From assembly GCA_950097015.1 (NCBI GenBank), contig CATNEN010000001.1:10431001-10495000 (forward strand): a stretch of DNA of 64,000 nt. Direction: 5' to 3'. The translations under genes were made by a program, and so were the position numbers. Positions 51,596 through 63,252 of this stretch are shown here, one piece after another. How positions within the stretch are numbered: position 1 is the stretch's first letter; each line of letters starts with the position of its first letter. Below the pieces are notes generated by a model. That model ran no database searches, was not told where the DNA came from, and saw only the letters and a list, made by a program, of their open reading frames with translations. This stretch comes from Macrostomum hystrix (taxonomy: Eukaryota; Platyhelminthes; Macrostomidae).

Positions 51596-54500
51596 CAATC
51601 ATTTTCGATCACTGCATTGAAAACTGCGGTGAAAACTGCATTGACGTATTGCTCATACTGCTCCGAGGTGTATCGTCCATGAGGCTGACTTCTAGGCTCG
51701 GTGATGTCGGAACGAAAATGCTTCAGGTTATGTCCCTTTGGACGAGCGCACCAGACCAACACCAGGAATTGAAACCAGGCACAAATCAGGTCGATTTCAG
51801 TCTCCCAGTTTGCATTAAAGTTTGGTTCCTGATTATTCTGCAGTCCGGGGTTCACCAACAAGGACTCGACGCGGCCTCTCACAATGGCAGCTGCGTTCTG
51901 TAGCAGCAGCTTGAAGACTGGCTCAGTGAATTTGACACTCTTCACCTGCAGCGAGGGCACCGCCTCAGAATGGGTTAAGTGCTGGTAGAAAGTTTCTTTC
52001 GTCTCATCTGACCAGCGCCATTCACCATTCTCGAGAGTGGCAATGCGCAGAACTGGCACCTGGCACTTCTCGAAGAGGATTCGAAAAATGAGCTTTGACC
52101 GAGATCGAAATCGCTCTCGAAGCTGTTCGTACGCTTCTCCTCTTTTGGGGAACTCGAGAGAGCACTTCGTGATTTTCTGACTTCCACTTTCAACTCCGCC
52201 TGTTCCCCAGATGTCATGAAATTCGTACGATTTTCCGGCTGTTGAATTTTCTGCGTATCTACTTATTGTTTTATTGGCATTGTGTTTAAAAGTAGGAATA
52301 AAGACAGGAAGATTGTCTGACAAAACTCCTTTAGCTCCAGATTTTTTTGCAAGGCCTTGAATGGAATTAATGGTCCGTTTCAATAGATCAGTCAAATAAT
52401 CTTTTGGAATTTCTCCAGCCTTGAATTCAACCTGTTGAGGAAGTTTCGGGTCCCTGATGACTTCGGAATAGTCCTTTTGAGTGACTTTCTTCTGTGAGCA
52501 GACAACCATCAGAAACGAGAACCACAGGCCAATCGTGCGAATTTCCGTCTTCCATTTTCCTTCGGACTGTTCATCGTGGCTGGTCAGATCGGGGTGGACG
52601 AGCAGCGACTCGCAACGACCCCGCACAATGGCTGCCGCGTTTTGGGCAAGCTCTTTGAGCGTACTGGAATTTTTGTCTTGGGATTCAACGAATTTATTCA
52701 TTCCTTCAATTATTTTGTCATCGATAGCTTGGGCCGATACCCTCACTACTGTAAATACTTTTTGCTCTCGCCCTTCAAAAACATTTTTTAGACAATCGAA
52801 TGCCTCCTTTGGATCCTCGAACTCCAACGCGCACCTAGATATTGGCATGGCAATAGGATGGCCCTCTTGTTCCTCGGTTGAGTTCCAAATGTCAAAATAT
52901 CGGATTGGTTTCGAAGCTGTAAACCTTTTGTCGTACCGGTTTCCAATGGTTATCTTCGGCACCAGCGGTTTCGCATATGTCTTTTTGAGCACATCGAATT
53001 TTCGATATTTCTCTGTAACAACGGCACTGAAGCGACCATTGAGCAAAGAATAGAAGTACCAGAGAATACCGTCTCTGGGCATGAGATTCATCTTGAGTTC
53101 TACGCTGCTCAGGTCCAGATGAAGACTAGTGTCTCCGATGTGTAGTTTTGTAGTAGACTCGGGTAAGGATGTGTTGGTTTCCTTAATCTTTTCTTCAAAG
53201 TCTTCAGTGCCTCCATTTCTACACCAAAGGCCCATCAGGAACACAAACCACACGCCTGCGGCATTCAGGTGTGAGCGAAACGCACCAAAGTGCTTACTAG
53301 TCAGCCTGCTGTACTCAGGACTTACCAGGAAGGCTTCCAATCGGCCTCTGACGACGGCTGCCGCATTTTTCATCAGGTAGGAGGCAAAATCGTCTCTTAG
53401 CTCTGATTGCTTGAGCAGCATTCCCAAACCTGCCACAACTTTAAAGTAGTATTTTTCGTCGGTGACGACCACGTTATTTTCATAAAGCTCATAGTTTTTT
53501 CCCTTCACTCTTGCCTCATACGGAAATTTATCAAAGATTTTGCCTAGCAAATCAAAGACTTGCTTCTCTCGCCATTTGTACATTGTGTGCAGGCGGCTGC
53601 AGACTTCCTGGCGGATAAGTTTTGTAGTTTTTTCAGCGTTTTCTGGCCTCAGACCTAGCTCACTGCAATGCTCTATCGCGCTGACTTCAATGCGATCAGG
53701 TGGATTATTAAATGGGTTCTCGCCATCTTTGCCCCAAATGTCGTGCAGGTCATAAGGCCGGCTGGCCAAGTAGCGCATGTCGTAGCCTCCATCAAGCCTC
53801 ACTTGAGGAACCAAGCGTCGAGCGTATTTGTTCTTCACATCTTCATATGAGTAGTCATTCAGACCGGCCTTCAGACCGGCCTTCTGAAGCAGCGAGTGAA
53901 AGTAGTGCAGGATTTGCTCTCTCGGCAACTGATAGGTGGGCAGGTAGGGCTCCACTGTTGGTTCGCCATCGAGACCATCAATGCGAACATTGTAAGTCAT
54001 GATTCCCGGCTCAATGCCTGTAGTCAATAAGAGACTCTTCTTAGAAAATTTTTTTTGACTCAGCACTGTTAACTGTACATTTTTGTTGTCTAGAAGCTTG
54101 CCATCTCTTGGTCGGAAGGTGTATCCGTTCTCTGAGCAAGTCAACTTATCTGAATATTGGGAACTGTCTAGATTATAGCAAACGTACAGCTCCCAGCCTG
54201 AATTTCGCCGTTTGTCAAGCTTTTCGACCAAGCTTTTGGCCGAATTCGAATCAATGCTCAATAAATTTTTGTCTGATTTGTCCTGTATCCATGTTTGTTC
54301 GTCACGATTGCAGAGACAATATTCACGGATTTGGAATTCAATCTGAAGTTCTTCATTGCGGATGGTGCGCAGGGCCAGATCCTGCAGAATCAGGTAGCAA
54401 AGACGGGTGTCTTTGAATTTAGTCGTGAGGTCAATAGCACTTTCTGGTCTTCTATTATGTTGCCAGTTAATGTACATAAACAGCTTCTCATTCTCACCTA

Positions 54501-57500
54501 GAGTTTCCTTGAGTTGAATTTGCATATTCAGCCTTGCTGGTATTGAATAGAAAGGCCCTGCCATGTGGCATTGATTAGCCAAGTCTATTTCCACATAAAA
54601 TATGATGTAGTGCCTAAACAGGTCGAAGCTTGTTGCCTTCAAACCATCGATTGTATATTCTCTATCAATTTTATTATACGTCACTTTGAAGCTAATAGCT
54701 GTGCCGTCAAATGTTTGAAGACAACCTTTTGTAGTGTCCAACCGCAAATTGTAGATAGTGCGAAGCCATTTGTTGGCTCTATCGAACTCTGGGTTCTTCG
54801 TTGTCTTCGGGTTCGAATCCCTAAAGCTGAGGTTTTCTCGGCTGGCTGCTTGGATCAACAGGGTCGCAGGCAGCACGGGGTAGCAATAGAATTCCTCAGT
54901 CTCCTGAGAGTAGAAGAGAACAAATTCTATGATTCCCCATTTGAACTCTGGTTCCAATACTTTTACAACAGGTGGGTCATTGGGGTCATTGGTTCGTACT
55001 TGAAACTTTACTGAACTGAAAACTCGTTTTTCTCCTTTCGCTTTTGATGTCCGCTTCGGTAGTGAAAAATCGATTTCGATAGGCTTTTCAGTTTTCCATT
55101 CTGAGGAGGCATTTTGACATGTCAGTTTTAAATTTTCGGTTTTATCATCGATCTGAAGACTGATCCCCTCATGACTCGAGTTTAGAAGCACTTGGACATG
55201 CAGCTTGCATTTGATTTTGTCCTGAAATAAAAATAAACACGATTGTGTAATCAAATCAAATGGTTCAAAGCTACTCTGTTTATTCGTTGGGCTATTGCTA
55301 ACTGACGAAGGCAAACAAGCCTCGGTGCGAGGTTTGAACCCCACTTTAAGTGTGTCACGAGTACCAGAGATTGTTGCAACTCGCTCGCACCGGCGGGACA
55401 CAGCGCCTGTGAGGTATGAGTCAGTCCAGGCCTACGGGCTATGGTCAGCGATGCCTCACGCCTGCAGTCGCTCTTTGAGCAGGTTTGGCTGATGGGTGCC
55501 TCTGGCTACGGCTAAGAGGAAAGGTGTCACCCTTTGACCTTAATAGGGCATGCGGCCAGTCAGGTTTCTTACCTCGCTCACGAATAGACCCGCACCTGCC
55601 TTCAGCTATTGCCTCTACTAATGCCAACCGGGACTGAAGCTCCCGCTACAAACCCGACCCCTCCGGCCGCTGTTATTGACAGCGCCAATGCCGGACCTTA
55701 CGGTTCCCATGGCGGGGCCCGGGAAACGAAGTTTGGCCGCTCCAAACGGTCGGAAGAAGCCCGCCGCCGGAACCAGCGTAGCAACCAGCGACGGCGAAAG
55801 AAGAAGGCCACTGCGCTCACGGCAGGCAACGCTACTGTGGCGGAGAGGCGGAGCGGAGCGACTTCTGGACCCTTGAGAACAGACTCCTCACCCCTCCACT
55901 GCGGGTGGCGACACCGCAAGCAGGGCGCCTCCCCATGCAGCTGCGGGTGCGTCTACTGGTAATGTGGCGCTACCTCTGGAACGACCGCATCTTTCAGCAA
56001 GGCCAAGGAGACCTATGCCTCCTATGCGCTCCAACGCGCTATCATCATCTGTGGCGACGAGTGCGACCTGACGGTCGAGCAGGTCGAGAGTTTGTGGGGC
56101 ACTGTCGACGCCGGTCTCATTGACATGACCATAGAAGGCCACCTGGTCGATGTGTTCAAGTCTGCCAAAGGGCTGCGTCCTACCAGTCGGCTGAGGGACG
56201 CCTGCAGCATCTCCGCGAACTGCTGCCCTGCTTCAAGTGGGCCGAAGCTAAAACTAAAAGCGAATCTGACCAAACTGCTTACCTCGATGCCATCCTTGAG
56301 TTTAAAAGGCAATGTTGAAGCGCTAAATCTAACAAATTGCGCAAATGCTGTGAAAAGTTGGAAGGTGCGCGCCCGACCTCCAGAATGGTCAAACTTGGAC
56401 AAAATGATCAAACTTTCTACGGTCAAGAAAGCCGATGGCTGGCTCACCGTTTACCCGGAGGAAACTCGTTACTCTAGACACCATGCTCAACGCTTTCTTC
56501 TTCCCTAGTGAGCCAGCTAGGCCAGACCTGCCGGCTCATTCCGCTGGAGGTCATATATTGGCATCTGGCATCATCACGGAAGATAGAATTTAATAACTTC
56601 GTGCTCACCTTCAAGCCTTATAAGGCCCGGGGACCAGACGGCTTTGTACCTGCCTTCCTCATAGAGGTGGGTAAATGCCCTGGCTTTCTCAAAGATCTCT
56701 GCAAGCTTTTTAGGGCCTGGATTATGCTCAGTTACTTGCCGAAGGCCTGGACGGAAGCTAGAGTTGTTTTCATTCCGAAGCCAGGTCAATCGGAATACGT
56801 ACCAAAAAATCCTTCAGACCTGGTTCATCCGTTCAGCCAGCGAAAATCCACAGTCTGAACTGCGCATATCCAGTCCAAAACCAAAAAGGCCTTCGCGATC
56901 CTGGCGGTGGTACTACTTGGGGGATAACCCCAAGACGCCTCTGGTGGATCTACACTGCAGTGGTAAGACCAGCAGTCTCCTATGTGATACTGATCTGGAT
57001 CAGTGCCTTGCAAGTCAAGACCTGCCTCGAGGCCTAGGGGTGCTCGAGAGGGTGCAGGGGCGAGCTTGTCGCAAGGTCCTGAACGCTCCTCTCTCTGTGC
57101 CTTTTGGGACCCTCGTCGGCAGTCCCCATCCCAACCTGTCATCAATCGCCAGATTAATGACTGGGCAACCAAACCCATCCATCGATGATGTTTGCAGACC
57201 CGAGAACATCCCACGGCTCGTCCGATTCCTGCGGACAACCAGACGGGCTGATTTCTTCCCAGAAGAACACACTGCAGAGATGACCGGCTGACCTCCCTGA
57301 GCGGGTCTTCAGGGATTAGCGATATGGGCGACGCCTGCCTCCTCGCTGTGTCTTCGGACCGCCCTGCCGCCAGTGGCCTTTCGAAGATGCATTGTTAACT
57401 CAACAGGCCAAGTGTACTTCCAAACCCTGTCAGCCGGTGCCACATGTCTAAGGTTCATCAGCTCAGCCAGTAAACACAGAAGCCTATGTGGTTGCCAAGC

Positions 57501-57901
57501 TGCTGATCAAAATTGAACGTTTTGCAAAGCTCTACCGTGGTGCCGTGCTGATAGGCGTGCACTAAATGAGTAATAGATTTTGATATGTTATGTAGGGGTT
57601 CTTTTGTCAGAATTATTGAATATATCGACGGTCTGGAGAATTGGATTATTAGTTCAAAAGTTGCGCCAAAAGTGAGCTCTGGTATTACAGAATTTCGTAC
57701 CCCTGCGTTGCTCCCTTCGAGCGCAATATAAAAACTGTGTCGGAGGGGAAAATTCCAATGGTATTTCTATTGCTCACATGAACGCGAACTGCGTGCTGCA
57801 GTTCGAAAAGTTTTTTGACAACTTTCCGGTAATAAAAATGTCAAAGTACTGCATCGAAAACATGATAGATGACTCACATCGCTGCTCTGAGCTTGATCCA
57901 T
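51595..57901 (-). CDS. Family member B: three-module protein of an unrecognised family
   Basis: Exon 1 (57901-57878) encodes MDQAQSSD and ends at GTGAGT; exon 2 (55221-51595) follows a strong acceptor (TTTATTTTTATTTCAG|GAC), both phase 0, giving 1216 aa. The frame is open further upstream to 55401 but that part is intronic. Residues 1 to about 410 are beta-rich and align weakly with member A (shared FRHYxIFxVxID, YxPVxPxxLL, IPAxLN). From GIEPGIMTYNV three ~245-aa modules follow, with NAAA-hVRGR near residues 624, 865 and 1113, DIWG-type motifs, CxLEF and a terminal WFxFL hydrophobic helix. No signal peptide, catalytic motif or known domain recognised. Module spacing (241 and 248 residues) is regular. 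The 2.66-kb intron carries a LINE remnant. Likely the intact form of the family in this window. Confidence 0.78.
55500..57420 (+). mobile_element. Degenerate LINE in intron 1 of family member B
   Basis: An ORF1-like basic region with frameshifts (about 55609-56450) is followed by a linker with TMLNAFF and PARPDLPAHSAG, then a reverse transcriptase start (YKARGPDGFVPAFLIE, AWTEARVVFIPKPGQ, about 56590-56800). Next comes an abrupt jump to a post-RT segment (TKKAFAIL..., RRLWWIYTAVVRPAVSYV, about 56870-57030), so the RT core is deleted. Several frameshifts and stops; it cannot be active. It is in the opposite orientation to the host gene. Ends are approximate. Confidence 0.75.
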
Positions 57902-58110
57902 GAGTCCACTGGCTCAGCCTGGACTTCTCCAAGCGACTCTACGGGTGCGTTGCCCTGCAGGTCGAGCAACCGGCTGATGGGTGACAGGTGTTAGAACCGG
58001 ACTCTGGCTGAAAAAATATATTTGAGCACCTGATTCTTAGTTTCATCCATATTAGTTCCGCATCGAAACACGCTCTCAATGTGTTTACGTGTAAAAAATC
58101 TCAAGAGAGA
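57902..58110 (-). promoter_or_regulatory. Upstream region of family member B, conserved with member A
   Basis: Shares blocks with 39976-40160 (GGCTCAGC near the start codon, CAACCGGCTGATGGGTGACA, and GCATCGA...GCTCTCA). Conservation in front of a diverged exon 1 suggests leader or promoter function, but recent common ancestry could also explain it. Confidence 0.4.
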
Positions 58111-59002
58111 TGACGCCACACTCATGACTGGGTATCAGATACCTGTAAGTTCTGTACTATAAACTTTTGTGTAGTGCATTCTAACATGCGCGGTGATTCT
58201 GAACCTGTTATTAGGGCGTACCAAAATGAGTATGGTATTACAAGCGCAGATGACTAAACATGAGAAAGATTTTTCGATATTTGAAGCGAGGCAGTACTTG
58301 TATCAAAAATTACTTACATTTTAAAACCTTAGAGTCCTGTCTAGCTCACAGCAAAACTTTTCGCGAAGTATACAGGTGCGAAATTGTCAACTGAAGCGTT
58401 CAAGCGGTCTTCTATTAGGTTGACTAAGAGAGCTATGTTCTCTCGCTTTTTATCGAACCTTATCTCAAGCACGAAAGCAACAACTTCATACGCATCGTCA
58501 GCAAATCGGTAAAGTTTTTTTTAAGGATTTTAGCTACATCTTGAAGCTAACTGCCAATTATTTCTCTGATAACGATATTTTCTTTCATGCCGCTATGCAG
58601 TCATCGCGCAGATATCTGAGGTCAAAGACCACGACTCCAAAAGATTCTCGAAAGATTGGATACAATACAGTACTTTGAGCTCAGTATCTCTCTAAAGTTT
58701 TAGGATTTGTAAGATTTAAGATTTAAGAAAATGGGTGCCGTTGCTTATCTTTTTTGCGCTGAAACCGAAGCTCAAAGTCCATTTTTACGGACGCGGATTA
58801 TGAGCCTAAGTCAGGTTAACTGGTACCGAATGTCACCAGATAAAGTGGTCAATAGCAACACTTTAATATTTTCACCCCCGAGCCTTCATATTGGTCTACT
58901 CAACTTAGCCTTGAATCGTACTTGCCTGCTTTAGAATCTATACTTTGACTGCGTAGCTTTAGTATGCCTTGCATTCGACTGTAACGAGCGGAGGAGGCTG
59001 CC
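58111..59002. other. Intergenic DNA right of unit B
   Basis: No gene, repeat or transposon end recognised. Confidence 0.4.
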
Positions 59003-60645
59003 GTGACAATGGCAATGCGGCAGACTGAATCGGATGTGTCCCTAGAAGTCAAGTTTAAGGATTCGGTGGTTGCCATTAAGGGTTTTGTTGGGTTGCCATC
59101 ATGGATTCGGTGGTTGCCATCATGGATTCGGTGGTTGCCATCGAGGATTCGGTGGTTGCCATCAAGGATTTGGTTGCCACCTTCGATTCGGTGGTTGCCA
59201 TCAAGGATTCGGTGGTTGCCATCGAGGATTCGGTGGTTGCTATCAAGGATTCGGTGGTTGCCACCTTCGATTCGGTGGTTGCCATCAAGGATTCGGTGGT
59301 TGCCATCAAGGATTCGGTGGTTGCCATCAAGGATTCGGTGGTTGCCATCAAGGATTCGGTGGTTGCCATCGAGGATTCGGTGGTTGCTATCAAGGATTCG
59401 GTGGTTGCCACCTTCGATTCGGTGGTTGCCATCGAGGATTCGGTGGTTGCCATCGAGGATTCGGTGGTTGCCATCGAGGATTCGGTGGTTGCCATCGAGG
59501 ATTCGGTGGTTGCCATCGAGGATTCGGTGGTTGCCATCAAGGATTCGGTGGTTGCCACCTTCGATTCGGTGGTTGCCATCAAGGATTCGGTGGTTGCCAT
59601 CGAGGATTCGGTGGTTGCTATCAAGGATTCGGTGGTTGCTATCAAGGATTCGGTGGTTGCCACCTTCGATTCGGTGGTTGCCATCAAGGATTCGGTGGTT
59701 GCCATCGAGGATTCGGTGGTTGCCATCAAGGATTTGGTGGTTGCCATCAAGGATTTGGTGGTTGCTATCAAGGATTCGGTGGTTGCTATCAAGGATTCTG
59801 TGGTTGCCATCAAGGACTTGGTGGTTGCCATCAGGGATTTGGTGGTTGCCATCAGGGATTTGGTGGTTGCCATCAGGGATTCGGTGGTTGCCATCAAGTA
59901 TTTGGTGGTTGCCATCAGGGATTTGGTGGTTGCCATCAAGGATTTGGTGGTTGCCATCAGGGATTTGGTGGTTGCCATCAGGGATTTGGTGGTTGCCATC
60001 AGGGATTCGGTGGTTGCCATCAAGGATTTGGTGGTTTCCATCAAGGATTCGGTGGTTTCCATCAAGGATTCGGTGGTTGCCATCAAGGATTTGGTGGTTG
60101 CTATCAAGGATTCGGTGGTTGCTATCAAGGATTTGGTGGTTGCCATCAAGGATTTGGTGGTTTCCATCAAGGATTTGGTGGTTTCCATCAAGGATTCGGT
60201 GGTTGCCATCAAGGATTTGGTGGTTTCCATCAAGGATTCGGTGGTTGCCATCAAGGATTTGGTGGTTTCCATCAAGGATTTGGTGGTTTCCATCAAGGAT
60301 TCGGTGGTTTCCATCAAGGATTCGGTGGTTGCCATCAAGGATTTGGTGGTTGCTATCAAGGATTCGGTGGTTGCTATCAAGGATTTGGTGGTTGCCATCA
60401 AGGATTTGGTGGTTTCCATCAAGGATTTGGTGGTTTCCATCAAGGATTCGGTGGTTGCCATCAAGGATTTGGTGGTTTCCATCAAGGATTCGGTGGTTGC
60501 CATCGAGGATTTGGTGGTTGCCATCAAGGATTTGGTGGTTGCTATCAAGGATTTGGTGGGATTGAACTGGATGAAGTTACATTGGAATTGTCTCCCTGGC
60601 TACACTGGTGCACTTCTGAATGATGCAGCTGTAAAAAATAATTGA
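59003..60645 (+). repeat. 21-bp minisatellite, ~71 units, open in three frames
   Basis: The array (about 59056-60558) repeats AAGGATTCGGTGGTTGCCAT plus C, with TTC, GAG, GGG and TTT variants. All three plus frames are stop-free, reading heptads DSVVAIK, GFGGCHQ and SRIRWLP. An ATG at 59009 opens MAMRQTESDVSLEV, which enters the array in the DSVVAIK frame and is shifted to another frame after one unit. The flank past the array stays open for about 20 codons in two frames. A repeat protein cannot be excluded, but no splice sites, signal peptide or conserved domain support one. Confidence 0.9.
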
Positions 60646-61346
60646 GAAATATACATTTGCAATGTACTTGTGTTTTAATCATAAACCCCAGGGATTGTCA
60701 CACCTTACTCATCATGTAACAAAAAATACTCTAAAAAGAGTTTGTTGACACTGACCAAATCGTATAAGAAATGCATTCTATGTATAGGGACGCCTTGAAA
60801 TTGTGAGGCTGTCGTTCACGCAACCGAGTTTTTGGTCGATGCAGCCGACTGGGCATTCGGTTCTCTCCCTCCTTCTTGTTCCGCCTAGATACTGCCAAGT
60901 TAGCAAGCTGGATATCTGTTCCTCTGCAAGGCCTCCAGACCCCAAACCAGTCTTCCTTTCCCCTGTTTTCCGGAAGGCTGGGGCAGGGGCAGTTAAGGCT
61001 TTGTATCCCCCTCGACGGTTCTACATCAGCCCCTCATGTGCGTTGGGACGCGGCGGAAATTGGGACGGCATTCGGTGTTACGAGCCGCAGCCCCTCTGCC
61101 TGACTGCTGTGCGTTCTTTCATTCGCGCTTTCACAAAACGAGAAGGGTTAGTAATCCCACAGCAAAGTTCCCGATAATGCACAGAATTTCTGGTGCGGTA
61201 TCTGCGCAGATTCCACAATTTCAGTTCAGATATTTACCGAACTGCCCTAGAAAATAATCAAACATGATTGCTTGCTGATTCGACCAAATAAGCGATAGAA
61301 CTAACAACACGAAACCAAAGCTTCAGTAAGAGGGATAAGAGAGGCC
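60646..61346. other. 5' flank of GPCR 2
   Basis: No TATA box close to the gene was identified. A 124-codon frame at 60803-61177 has ordinary composition, no domain and no splice context; it is left out as a gene. Confidence 0.4.
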
Positions 61347-62682
61347 ATGTCTCATCACTGGCCCGCGAACTGTTCCGACGAACTCGAGAACAGCCTTCGC
61401 TACGGAGTTGGCACCACCCGCGCATTCTTCACGCCGATTCTGGTGATTCTCGGAGTGACTGGAAACGCCCTGACCATCGCCATATTCGTTCTGGAGGCCA
61501 GGCTGTCTCGCTGGAACCGCTTCGGAGTCTGGTGCGTGGCCCTGGCCGTGTCCGACACCAGCGTCCTGGTCTTCAGCGGCTTTATCGACGACTTCCTCGG
61601 ACGCGGACTCGCTCACGTCTATGGCCGCGAGGTTGTCAAACTGGACGCAGCCAATGCAGTCAGCTGCAAGCTGCTCGAGTACCTGCAGCACTCCACACTG
61701 TTCGCTTCGTCCTACCTGTTGGTGATTTTTTCGGCTGACCGACTACTGACGGTCAGTCAGCCAATTCGGATGATTACTCACCGGTTTGTGAAGCACTCCG
61801 TGGCCGCAGCCGGGCTAGTATCCATCCTTGGATTCGTCGTGATGTCCCCGGTGACCAGTGTCTATGGCTTGGAGACGGCTGGCTACGAGGACGTGATGTC
61901 GCAGAGCTGCATGATCGCTCTAAACTGCACCGACGGTGGACAATCCAGCAGCGCGGCAAGATTCATCTTGTACTTCAAAGCATTCGGCGTTTTCGTCGCT
62001 CCGTGTCTGCTTCAGGCCGGCCTAAGCCTGGCCATTGTTGTCAAGCTTGTCCAGGTGCGAAGAATGCGCCGCGATCTGATGCCCTGCTCGCAGGAGAAGG
62101 ACCTGGAGATGTCGCGCTACTATGCAAACCTGGCCGTCTCGCTGACCTTCTGCTTGCTCGCCAGCCCGCTCTGCGTGGTCATTGTCCTTCGAACCGGCTG
62201 CGGACTGTGCGCACCAAGGCCCAGCTGCCGGTGTCACGTGCTTGAGCAGGCTGCGAAACTACTGGACTCTGTCAAGGTACGTCATCTTTTTGATATAAGA
62301 GCAGCGGGGGTTTACAGAAGATTATCGGCAAATTTCACAGGACGTGAGCTACGCCATCAACTTCTGGGTCTACCTGCTGTTTGTTCGCAGCTTTCGCAAG
62401 CGGGTGCTGCTCGCTCTAGCCTACGGCTTCGTGCGTCTCAAGCTGGCCGCTCTGTGTCCTGCGTGCCGGGCCTCGAAGGCCGCAGTCCAGATGGTCGACA
62501 AGCTCGAGATGAAACGAAATCCTGGCGTTTTCCAGTCGCAAGCTGTGGCTGCGGCGGCGGCGGCTAACGTGGCAACGGCCGCAATGAGCAGCAGAACAGC
62601 CAGCTTGGGCCAGCTCCAGCTGCAGGCACTGCAGGAGCAGCGAGAAGACGAGGAGATAGCGGAGAAGGAGTTGATGGACTAG
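61347..62682 (+). CDS. Rhodopsin-class G-protein-coupled receptor (GPCR 2), two exons
   Basis: Exon 1 is 61347-62276 (donor AAG|GTACGT) and exon 2 is 62341-62682 (acceptor TTTCACAG|GAC), both phase 0, giving 423 aa; the 64-bp intron sits just before TM7. Family marks: N-glycosylation site NCS at residue 8, GN in TM1 (39-40), LAVSD in TM2 with Asp70, Cys107 at the top of TM3, SADRL at the end of TM3 (DRL replacing DRY, 131-133), and TM7 SYAINFWVYLLF, which keeps N-x-x-x-Y-like spacing without the proline of NPxxY. The tail is Ala-rich then Gln/Glu-rich. It resembles invertebrate peptide-receptor-type orphans; ligand unknown. Reading through the intron gives a false frame-shifted C-terminus, so the spliced form is preferred because it restores TM7. 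Confidence 0.9.
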
Positions 62683-62687
62683 AACTC

Positions 62688-63252
62688 AATGACACCATGA
62701 CCCAATGACACCATGACCCAATGACACCATGACCCAATGACACCATGACCCAATGACACCATGACCCAATGACACCATGACCCAATGACACCATGACCCA
62801 ATGACACCATGACCCAATGACACCATGACCCAATGACACCATGACCCAATGACACCATGACCCAATGACACCATGACCCAATGACACCATGACCCAATGA
62901 CACCATGACCCAATGACACCATGACCCAATGACACCATGACCCAATGACACCATGACCCAATGACACCATGACCCAATGACACCATGACCCAATGACACC
63001 ATGACCCAATGACACCATGACCCAATGACACCATGACCCAATGACACCATGACTCAATGACACCATGACCCAATGACACCATGACCCAATGACACCATGA
63101 CCCAATGACACCATGACCCAATGACACCATGACCCAATGACACCATGACCCAATGACACCATGACCCAATGACACCATGACCCAATGACACCATGACCCA
63201 ATGACACCATGACCCAATGACACCATGACCCAATGACACCATGACTCAATGA
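62688..63252. repeat. 16-bp minisatellite, ~35 units, in the 3' UTR of GPCR 2
   Basis: Near-perfect repeats of ATGACACCATGACCCA beginning about 6 bp after the GPCR 2 stop codon. Almost no variation between units indicates very recent expansion. Reverse-strand frames repeat every 48 bp. Confidence 0.95.

Noticed and set aside
51595-55401. Full 1268-codon frame from 55401 as the start of member B
   Set aside because: The first 60 codons lie upstream of a strong acceptor, lack similarity to member A and look intronic; the 24-bp exon 1 with matching phase is preferred.
60803-61177. 124-codon frame upstream of GPCR 2
   Set aside because: No domain, signal, splice context or repeat relation supports it.
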